Below, one piece after another: positions 51,377 through 61,289 of a stretch of DNA of 64,000 nucleotides. The DNA lies in NCBI GenBank assembly GCA_025345505.1, contig JANVCC010000021.1, forward strand, positions 31,802,419-31,866,418, given 5' to 3'. How positions within the stretch are numbered: position 1 is the first letter of the stretch; every line of letters begins with the position of its first letter. Made by a program: the position numbers and the translations under genes. The DNA is from Todiramphus chloris collaris (taxonomy: Eukaryota > Chordata > Aves > Coraciiformes > Alcedinidae). The notes below the pieces were generated by a model, which saw nothing but the letters and a program-made list of their open reading frames with translations, ran no database searches and was not told the DNA's origin.

Positions 51377-52527
51377 AATAAGTATTGGGCATGTCATTTC
51401 AGAAAATGGATTGCAGTTGTTATGATTGCAAACTATGTTAAACCAAACCTAAACAACTAAAATATCTAAGTAATAATACGACAAGTTTAGACAATCAATT
51501 AAAGAAAAAAAATTATTTCCATTGCAGGACAGAAAGAAAGGGAGAAAAATTTAGAGGGGAACACAAGAAAACAAAGAATTCACATAAAGATTAACTGTTT
51601 GGTTTTTTTCTCTCCATAGTTAAGAAGCAGAATGCCTCAAGGCAGAAGTCACGTTGGAGAGTTATGTTTAGAAACTATAATAATGGAACTTTCCTCTAGT
51701 TACCAGCATCCAGACTTGGATAGCAGCAGTGATCTCTGTAAGATTATGAATGAAACAAGAAGAGGAAGTACAGTAGTACAGGAGACCTAAATTTTTTTAC
51801 ATTAATTTAAAAAGAAATACCCCCCTAGACATTAGTAGGTCTTAAAAATTCTGAATGTATCATTTCACAAATTTATGTACAAAACAGTCTATGAAGTAAA
51901 AATATGCTGGTGCTCCTTTAGATTTACTTTAGTTAAACAGCAGGGAGGAGTAGTACACTGGGGCTATTTGTAAAAAATAAGCTTAGATTATGTAATCATG
52001 AGCTGATTCAGTTCATTTTAAATTGCAAGACAAATAAAAATGAACACACAGCTAAGGTCTGGGGTTTTAGAAGAGCAAACATTGAGAAACTAAGAAATTA
52101 GTTACTAGTTACACTGAACCAAAGAGCTCAAGGATTTGAACATAGTGGAAGCATAGAATTATTTTAAGTCAAAAGTACAAATACTGTTTGAAGCTTGCAT
52201 TGCAAGAAAATCATAGTACGAAAGGGCTACAGACTTCTCTGGAGGAAGAAGAAACACCTCACATAGGATATGAAGAGCAAATAAAGAACCTAAGAGGAAT
52301 AGAAAAAGACATTGATCAGCAAGAAGAGCTATGCCTCGGAGGTCAAAAAGGCCAAAAATAAAAAAAGAAAGGACAAAAGCCTTTAGAAAGAAAATTAAAA
52401 CAAGTAATAAAAGTAATTCAACCACATAAAAAAAAGAGTAAGAAAAGAGGAAACTAAGACAGTTACACATAAAAATATTGAGAAGGCAGATAATCTAAAT
52501 ATAACAGCAGCATCAGCAAATACTCGG

Positions 52528-52672
52528 TGTTTTGGGGGTTTTCTGGTTTTTTTGTTGGAGTTTCTTTCCTTCTTTTTTTTTGTTTGTTTGTTTGTTTGTT
52601 TAGGGGTTTTTTTTGTGGGTTTGTTTTGGTTTGTTTTGGTTTGGTTTGCTTTTTTTTTTTTTCTTTTCGTCC
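52528..52672 (-). repeat. T/G-rich tract (A/C-rich on the minus strand)
   Basis: About 145 bases of T runs with G interruptions, including TTTGTTTGTTTGTTTG and GGTTTGTTTTGG. It is the same kind of tract as the plus-strand A/C tracts but reversed, and it creates the lysine/asparagine/threonine-rich minus-strand frame at 52,395-52,730. Confidence 0.8.
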
Positions 52673-53383
52673 AAAAAAATGGTAAGGAGTATGACAGCAA
52701 TTGCTGGTCAGTCAGAAAGAATGAAAGCAATGTAAATGACTATATCTAAAGCAGAAGTAAAACTTGAAATGCTTACACTGCCCACATGAGATATTCCATA
52801 AGCTCTGAAACCCAAATATGAAAAGAATGTGTAGATAAAATTGGAAAATGAAATGCAAGTAATTTCAACTGACTAGACTACAGTAAATACCTATAAAATA
52901 CTTTTGATACTTGTAGCACAGAAAGATAATTAACAAGAAAATTAATGGTAAGTGACTATGAAGCAGATGAAATAACTTTTGAATCTTAAGAAATGTGCAT
53001 GAAGTCACTGGAAAAATGCAATGTGATATAAAAGTACTGTTTCTAGAATCCAAGATTGTTATATTTCTATTAGAATTACACCTTCCAGTTCATAGTTTCA
53101 TATTTTGAGTACATTTTGTAGATCTGCCTTAAGAAGATCTGTAGATCTACATGAAGGACATAGTTGTTTTGAAGAAAACATAATCATGGTAAGCATGTTT
53201 TTCAACCTTTTATGATTTGTGAGTTCATTATAGAGTGAAGTGGGGTTTTTTTAGCTTCAGACACATATTTCTTTTCTATGCTGGAATATGGCATAGTATA
53301 TGAAGTATTTCACATGAGCAAGGCAGTATGTTTGATACTGGATTCTGAAATTTGGCTTTGCTCTTACTGGAATTTAAGACAAA

Positions 53384-53640
53384 AGTCAAGGTTTAGGGTC
53401 AGGGATGTCTACTGGACCTATAACAGACACTCTCTGTTACCCCCCTCTCCCTTCTCAAAGGTGAAGAGAAAGGGAATCAGGGAGAGAGACCTATGGATTA
53501 GAAAGGAAAACTGAAACAGCTTTAATGAAAATAATAGTAATAAAATGGAATACATACAAATATATACAAAAGCAGCAATGAACCTAACACCACCATCACC
53601 ACACCTCCATCCCACCCTCCCACTCACACCCCCTCCACCC
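53384..53640 (-). mobile_element. ERV LTR fragment, same family as 16.2-17.1 kb
   Basis: The first about 190 bases follow the left end of the 16-kb LTR closely: GTTTAGGGT, ACCTATAACAGACACTCTCT, AGAGAAAGGGAAT, GGGAGAGAGAC and CTTTAATGAAAAT. Similarity fades after about 53,575 into a C-rich stretch (CACCACCATCACCACACC and similar) ending near 53,640. The U3 promoter half is absent. It is therefore the 3' part of a minus-strand LTR, broken on its 5' side. Confidence 0.8.
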
Positions 53641-56600
53641 TTACTGTTTTGTTTGTTTTGGGTTTCTAACTATATTATTGATTATTTTGTTTTCTTTTTC
53701 TAAGCAGCCATTGTGAGTGTTTGAAGCAGTATCTATGCTCACAGTTCACTCTCTATGTGACATCCAACCTGATTTTCATTGCTGTTACTATTGGTTTCTT
53801 TGTTTGCATAGAAAGGTGACACAAAAACTTAGGGTGCTTTATGAAGGAAAACCTAACAAAAGATATGGAAGTAAACAATCATATGTGACAAATAAACAGG
53901 AAGGAGAGAATGATGTAAAAAGAGAGTCTGAACTCCCGTATGTCCCACCAGCAGACAACTCCCAGTTCACAAAGGCCTAAATGCAGCATTTGCTGTCAAC
54001 ATCTTCAACTGTCCACTAAGGCCATTTGGTGTCAGTTCCTAGCTGGAAGGCTGCACATCCTACTACGCTAGCAAGAAACAAGTCAGAGTATATCAAACCA
54101 GAAGCATACACCTTACTGAGAAAGAAGTACATCAGTCAACCAACAAGAATTGGGCATGCCTCTGCATGGTCCCTTATTCTTGTATGTTAGCTTCAGCAGC
54201 TCCTTTCCTTTACCATTCCTATTCTCCAAGAAGACACAAAGAAATAAATCCTCTCAGAAGATTTTGCTCATTTTAACATTAATATGTCTTTCCCAGAATT
54301 ATCCATATCTAGAAAATTTTGGTTGCTAGAACATAATCTACAGATAACAGACTGATGAATAAAACCTACAGAAGCCCTGAATGTGGTTTTAATTTTCTTT
54401 TCAGAGACTAATTCTGTATGAACTGAATCTTACAGGCCCAGATGAAAAGCCTTTACCATAAACTTCATATATGTATTGGATTGGGGTACATGGGAAGAAC
54501 AGGAATGACTGAGTCATTGAGATAACTTCTTGATAGTATTGATCATATTGATAATATTACACTTAGGTTCAGGTTATTGGTTTTGTTTACTTTTACTGTG
54601 GCAAAGGTGTTTAATGAAAACACCTCTTTTCAGCATGAGACACTGCTTCTTAATAGTCTTAATGAAAAGGGGATTTTGTAAGTTTCTGTATGTTAAAGAA
54701 GTGTATGTCAGCTACTTGTTTCTTCATCACTCTCAGTGCACCTTTCTGTGATGCTGTCTTCAAACTGAAAATGTTACACTTCATATTGCTTTTCTATTAT
54801 TTAGAAAATCCTTAAAAGAGTATTTTACTATGCTCCATGAACACATCATAATGGCAGCTGCAGCTTGGACTGAGCCAAGAGCTTGAGCAGCAAAATTAAG
54901 GGTGTTGTCTAGATGGGGTGTGTTAGCTAGATACAGGAAAAATGATAACCTGCTTTGAGGTTAGGTATCTTTAAATAGATTTTGTTTGAATCTATATCTT
55001 GTGCTGGAATGGAATGAAAGAAGATTGGGTTGGGGGACTGGCATTTTTTAGTGACATTTATAAAATAAACCTTTGATTCAGTTCACACGAGTGTTTGAGC
55101 CAAGGATCAAAGCTATATACGGAAATAAAATGACACCCTGTACTTCCAGTAGGAGAGTTAGTGGATGACTTTGCTTTTACCTATTCTCCAGGTGTCCACT
55201 GAGTAAATAACAATGATCTAAGAGGATTTTTCCATCCAGACAGAAACACTGGATACATTGTTCATTCATCACTGTCTCTAAACACATTCAGGGAAAGTAG
55301 ACAACACCTCCTTGCTATACTCCTCTTCAGTATTAGCTATGGTAAATAAAACACAGATATAGTAACTTTCTCTTCTAACTCATTCTGCAGGCAGCAAGCA
55401 ATTTTCCTTCTCTTTCTACACTGATGTAAATCCCATTAAGGTTTTCAGTATATATAAACTGGATCATAAATAAATGTGTGTCTTCTTTGAAGTTTTAAAT
55501 GTTCTAATGTATGTTTGTCTGCAGTTTTCTGTCATTGTTGCCATATACTTTAGTCCATGCATCTGTCCATTTCTTTTTTGTCAGTAGTTATCTCAGCTCA
55601 CTAATGAAATGTCAGACCTGAATACATGCTCCGTCTGAAAAATAATTCCATTTATTATGTCTTATCATTCCCTTAGGAGAATATATTTCCCAGCTATTTT
55701 TGAATATATAAAACATACAATTGAAGCAAATAACTATACAGTACTTCATTATAATTTACATACAATGAATTCTTTTTTTATTCACCTATAATGGCATTTC
55801 CCTGGTTTTTTTTTTTTTTTTTTTTTATGTACGCTTCTAGCTTTTAACTTTTGGGTTAATTATCTTTAATAGGGTTTCTTATACCTAGCATACCACTGGA
55901 CCTTAACAGTGTGCATTTTTCCATTAATTTTATGTATTTCTCTTTGTGAAAAGTGTAGAGTGAACTTTCTGAAACAAGTAGCCTAGTATCTGTTTCTTCA
56001 TCCTTAGGTAAGGACAGGGAACTGTGTGTTGGGAGTGGGGAGAGGGGAAAGTCTTGTAAAAATGGAAGAATAATTAATGGCCTAAAATGACTGTTAATAC
56101 CATTCACCATATCAGTTTAAACTTATAGAGTCTCAACAGTTCTTTACAAACACATTCAGTATATTTTAACAAGAAATGGGCATGCGTGTCCCTAGGGAGT
56201 AAATTCAGCTCAGTGTGCTTCAGAGTATCTTTTAAGGTTGGAAAGAAAAGGATGGGGAAAACCTTTGTCATCTCATATGCACCCTGATCACACAGAGAAA
56301 AAATCTGAAGTCCACTCAGCCTTCTATGAAAGTGAACTTACAGTCCAAGATCATCAGAATAGTCACATCAGTAAAATCATCCCTCAAATCACTTGTTAAT
56401 TCCTTACCTCTTAGCAACCTTTCCAGAAAACAGGAACTTAGTTGTAGGCTGTTTATAAAATATCCTAGAATATATTTGTACAGTTTCTCCAAATATTAAT
56501 TGATTACCAGGGAGTTAACTCATGGCATTTTAGCAAACTGTAATTCTTTAGTAATTTAATCATACAATAACTTATAGATTTATTAGATTTATTCAATTAA

Positions 56601-57266
56601 CTTTGTTTAGTAAAGCAATAATAATTTAGCACATTTTGTAGAAAATAGAAGGCATTATTAACACAGAGTAAAAAATAAATAAAAAGCATCAATTAAATTT
56701 CCTTATCAAGTTTTTTCTGATTATAGTATTGGGGTAATTTTTTATTTCTATGCAAACTACTGTGTATTTGGTTTTATTCTCTTGGGGAGGTATTAATTAC
56801 CTGAAGCGGCATTTTCTTGCTCTTTCATATGATTGTCTATAATTGTCATGCATATGTATAAGTATTTATGTATATAACATAAAAAGCAAGCATGATGCTT
56901 ACACGATCTTTGTATCACACAACCACATTGATTGTGAACTTTTTACAATGAGTGACCTTCAGTCACTGCTTTAGAAAGCACCATGTAAAACTCAGAATGT
57001 ACTCACTGTAAAAGTTCAGATTTGTTCTCACAAATTACACCTTTTCTCCAGCTGTGTATCACACCTACTTGTTCCACAGGGATGTCTCTGCTACTCTCAG
57101 GCATCTCACATGCATTTGTCCTTCTTGGACAACTGTATTTGGTGAGAAGCAGCCACTGCTTCTACCAGAAATGTGTGAAACACAGTGTACATACTGTCAA
57201 GATAAAAATCTCCTTTTCCCATTTAAGACATCAGGAACAAGAAAACCTGTGACTTTTTCTTTCCCT

Positions 57267-57390
57267 TAAAAAAAAAATAAACAAAAAATGAACAAACAAA
57301 AAAAAAACCCAACCAAACAAACAAAAGTATACACAAACAAAAAAAAAAAAAAAAACAAAAAAAAGCCCACCCAGAAAAAAAAAAAAAAAG
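57267..57390 (+). repeat. A/C-rich low-complexity tract
   Basis: About 125 bases of long A runs with AAC, CCC and CCACCC interruptions, almost no T or G. It generates a phenylalanine-rich minus-strand frame (57,231-57,443) that looks like a membrane protein but is an artefact. Confidence 0.8.
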
Positions 57391-59951
57391 CCAGACAGCA
57401 TATGCTTAAACTTATTTAATGTTTTATGAAATCCAGCCAACACAGATAAGCAGAAATATTCAAATACTTCCTCTAAACTTAAAGTGATTTAAGAATAATG
57501 TCTTTAAAGTACATTCTTGATTTTTTTTTTTTTAGGTTTTTCTCTGTTCTCATCTTCATTTTTCATCAGCCAAAGGAGTAAGTATTTCCTGATAATTAAT
57601 CCACATAATTCTTTGAAATTCCTCTTAATCCTAAGAGGCCATATAAGTCTTTATCTTGGTAGACAGACATCTCTCTAAACCATTTACTAAGTGAATGAGA
57701 AGCTCTACCAATTACACAGAAAGTACAATTCTGTTAACCTTTCACTCAGATAGCTTGTTGTTATCTCAAGCCATCTATCTACAAATGTCTAAGGACAGAA
57801 CATTTCCTCAGTAATATAGCTCATTGCAGCAATCAAGAGTAAAACACGCTTCCTGACAGAGGATGTTGAGCATCTTGCCTTCATCAAAAAAAAAAAACAT
57901 GTCTAGCTCACATCTGATCCTGACAAAAACTTAAAGAAAAGATAACTTTTACTTAAAGTATTGCAGGAAAACTGATTGCTAATTAGTAGGCTTGCCCCTG
58001 TGGCCTTACTGTTTGAGTTATGTAATAGTCTCTACACAATGAATGACTTATTAAGCAATTCCCAATTTCCTTCATGACAGTAAGTTGAATGGCTTTTTTT
58101 TCCTTCTGGTTATGCTGCTTGAGTGTTGGTGATCCAACTGACCTCAAGGCAACTTAATAGAAGTGAATCATATTTTTTTGTCATTATAGTTCCTGCTAAC
58201 CTTACTGCAATATTTTTTTCTGTATTTGGAGATTGATAGATAAACTATATCTGTCATTCTTTCCAAAGAAGACACTTATTTATATTTCCTTCCTTAATAA
58301 AGTTGATCAGAGCATATGTCAATATACATACATAAAGATATATTCTACACATGCATCACTGAAAAAGCTTGTTGTTATCCATTGTTGTCAAGGATGACAG
58401 TCTGCAACTTCTCAGCTTAAGTTCGGTTATTAGCTTTCATGTGATTACAAATACATAATTTTACAAGGATTATTTTCCCACAAAGACAACATATCAGTTT
58501 ATCTAAGAGTTTTCCCTTTACAGATTTATTCAGGGATTTCTTCATTGTTTTGGATAAATGTATTTCAATTTTATTAGGCTTTCTTTCTTCATGTGACAAA
58601 AAAAAAAAAACTATTTGCAAATAAAACAGTTTAAAAGGATGTGACAGAGTTTCTTCCTGTGATAAAATTCCATATTTTGGCTATCTTCTGCAAGTTACTT
58701 TTGTCCACATTTTTTACAGGCAACAAAACTCTCAGTGATCATGTTAAGTAACTCAGTTTATCAGAAGGAGATTGGTAACTCTTTCCATATTGTTGAAACC
58801 AATAATAAATTCAATTAATGCCCCTGATTACTGTGATTTTGAAGATCCTGAATGGATGAGGAAGAGCCCCCAAAACAGAAATTCAGCTGTGTGAGTTTTA
58901 GTTGTCAGCAAATGAACAAATATCATAGAGTAGACTATCTATGATAAAGTGTATTTTCATATAAATATTTATAATCCTAAAGGAGTACAGGAAAATAGAT
59001 ATAAACAGTGCACTAAACAATATATTTGGGGGAAAAAAAAAAAACAAAACAAAAAACAAAAAAAAAAGATTACCTGTTTCAGCTTGTCTTAATGACTCTA
59101 GTTATTAGGATACAATGGATGGACAAGAAGATCAACTGAATGAACTTTATAGAATAAATTATTCCATATGTTACTAGGAATAAGTTCCAAAGGTCTTTTG
59201 TACTGTTTCTGTGAAAAGCTTTTGTGAGATAAACAAAGCTGTAATAAAAATTTTTGTTATGCCATTTGCTGAAGTTTGTATATGTAAATGTATATATATA
59301 TATGCACACAGAGAAACAGTTCTATACTGGACTACTAAATGAAATTTTGTTAGCTACATCTTCAACACAGGAATTTAATTAATCCAAACAAAGATTATTC
59401 TGAAGTAACAATCAAAAGATTTCCCTGTTTATCATGTTTTTCCATTCCTTGATTTTGAATAAGTGAACTGAAGCATTACAATATTTTTTCTTTCCAATTA
59501 TTACTTCATTTCTCTGCTGCCCTCATCATTCAAGGATCATTTTTAAAAATCAGTGAACTCATGTCTGAAGTTTTATGCTGTTTGCTGTCAACTGTATGGA
59601 ACAACTACTCCTTATAGGTAGGAAAGAGCCATCAAGAAAATGTGATATTGTTGTGTATGTTCTTTACATCATACTTATTGACTTACAGCTAGGTTTCCTG
59701 AGGTTTGTCACTCTCATTTTTGCTTCCACTTTTGTATTTTTCATTATATGCAATAATTTTTAATATTCAAGAAAAATTCAATGACTGCATTTACTTCAGA
59801 ATCACTCTTAGTGAAATTTTTGTTTACATGTAATCCTGTAATTAGATTACATTAGATACCTAGTTTTTAGACTGCAACAACTGGGGGCTAGATTAACTTT
59901 TGTGTGTGCTTGGATGGATTGTTTGTTGGCCTTCAAACCAAAGAACAAAAT

Positions 59952-59968
59952 GGGGGGGGGGGGGGGGG
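59952..59968 (+). repeat. Poly(G) run, 17 G
   Basis: Seventeen consecutive G followed by TGG. A possible G-quadruplex site, and a likely position for sequencing length errors. Confidence 0.85.
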
Positions 59969-60315
59969 TGGTATTTTTTGTACGTAGGATTTCACATATT
60001 CTGCAAAAAGTTCAGTAATTTAAATATATGGTTTTCTACATATTGTGTCTGTCAGGAACAACTGTCATTCATCATAGAAGAAAGAACAGGAGTAAGTAAA
60101 ACCATGATGTGACGGTGACAAATTTATTAGTGGAGACAAATATACTGTAATCAAGATACTAAAAATATTGGCGGCTAATTCTATGTATTTCCATTCCATC
60201 TCTTTTAATAATTAATGAAACATGAAAGGACATTATTTGTATTTAATTGTATTTTGCTGACACAATGTTGCAATAATTGTAGAGACTTGTGGTACTTTAA
60301 AAAATAAAAAGGACA

Positions 60316-61289
60316 TCTTGTGGTTTAAGCCCACCAAGCTGGCACTAAATACTATGCAGCTGCTTGCTCACTCCTATCCACAGTTGGTGGAATGGGGAGG
60401 AGAAAATACAACAAAAAACTTGAGTGTGGAGACAAAGGACAGGGAGGGCACACTCACAAATTGTGGACAAGGTCAAATTTGATAATTTAATTTAAACAAA
60501 ACCATCACTAATTTACCAAATGAATCAGAGTAGCACAGTGATAAATATAACTGGATCTTAAAAACACATTCCTTCCACCTGTCCACTCTTCTCATGTTCT
60601 CCTATGCTCCCTTTTCTCTAACACTTCACCTCCAGCAGTGCAGGGGACAGGGAATAGGATTTGTGGTCAGTCTGTCCCATATTGTTTCTGATGCTCCTTC
60701 CTCCTCAGGGGGAAATTTCACAGTCTTATTCTGCTGCAATGTGTCATCCCTCTCACAGGAGACAGTCCTCCATGAGCTTCTACCAGCATAAGTCTCTCCT
60801 ACAGACTGCAATCCTCCCAGCGATGGACTGCTTTAACACAGGCTTCTCTTACAGTCACAGGCCTTCTTCAGTCTCAGCCACCTGCTTCAGCGTGGTGTCC
60901 TCCACAGAGTGCAGACGAGATTCTACCTCACCATTGAACTCCATTGGCTGCAGAGGCTCAGCCTGCCATTTTACCATGGGTCTAAGGGGAATGATCACTC
61001 TGGTGTGCCTTTCCTTTCCCCCTCCTTCCTCCCTGACCTCACATGAATTTCTGTCTCCCCACCACTGCTCTCCAAAATAAAAGAAGTCAACAAAAAAAAA
61101 AGAACATGCTCAATAGGTTTTTCCCCCTTTTAAATATATTATCACAGAGGCACTGATTGGATTAGCCTTGGCCAGAGGTATATCTGACTTGGAGCTGTAG
61201 AAGCTTCTCAAAGCTTCTTACAGGAGCTACAGCAATAATGTCCTCCTCCACTGTCAAAACCACATCAGATACAAACCAAACACAGGACA
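60316..61289 (-). mobile_element. ERV LTR (solo) with promoter motifs kept
   Basis: Related to the 5-kb LTR through shared blocks (GTTTAAGC, ACAAAGGACAGG, TTTACCAAATGAATCAGAG, TCCTCAGGGGGAAATTTC). Read on the minus strand it starts TGTCCTGTGTTTGG at 61,289. A CCAAT box (complement of ATTGG, 61,156-61,160) is followed by a TATA box, AATATATTTAAAAGG (complement of 61,126-61,140), as expected for U3. The left terminus near TCTTGTGG is mutated from the expected TG. No internal viral region is present on either side and no clear target-site duplication is visible. Plus-strand open frames here are antisense shadows. Confidence 0.8.
61126..61160 (-). promoter_or_regulatory. LTR promoter motifs: CCAAT then TATA
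   Basis: On the minus strand CCAAT (61,160-61,156) is followed about 20 bases later by TATATTTAAAAGG. Spacing and order fit an LTR U3 promoter directing transcription leftwards in this window. Activity is unknown. The 5-kb copy keeps a CCAAT-like site but lacks the TATA segment. Confidence 0.5.

Larger units (their letters stand above)
48101..53383. other. AT-rich noncoding DNA, no gene seen
   Basis: About 5.3 kb without supported exons. The longest frame, minus strand 50,163-50,537 (124 codons), has no recognisable domain and no coding context. A TGTTTGTTTGTTTG run lies near 49,637-49,652. An A-rich tract at 51,299-51,376, a T/G-rich tract at 52,528-52,672 and a 12-bp palindrome TGTAGATCTACA at 53,140-53,151 are also present. 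Confidence 0.55.
53641..60315. other. AT-rich noncoding DNA, no gene seen
   Basis: About 6.7 kb without a supported exon or recognised transposon. It includes a 21-T run at 55,806-55,826, A/C-rich tracts at 57,267-57,390 and 59,030-59,070, and a 17-G run at 59,952-59,968. An 87-codon frame at 53,717-53,980 and an 84-codon minus frame at 55,856-56,110 show no known domain. Confidence 0.55.

Noticed and set aside
53717-53980. 87-codon frame preceded by a TTTGCATAG acceptor-like sequence
   Set aside because: No family similarity is recognised; single acceptor-like motifs are frequent in AT-rich DNA.
57231-57443. Hydrophobic, phenylalanine-rich frame resembling a membrane protein
   Set aside because: It is a translation of an A/C-rich low-complexity tract. 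The frames at 301-555, 5,648-6,055 and 52,552-52,749 are similar cases.
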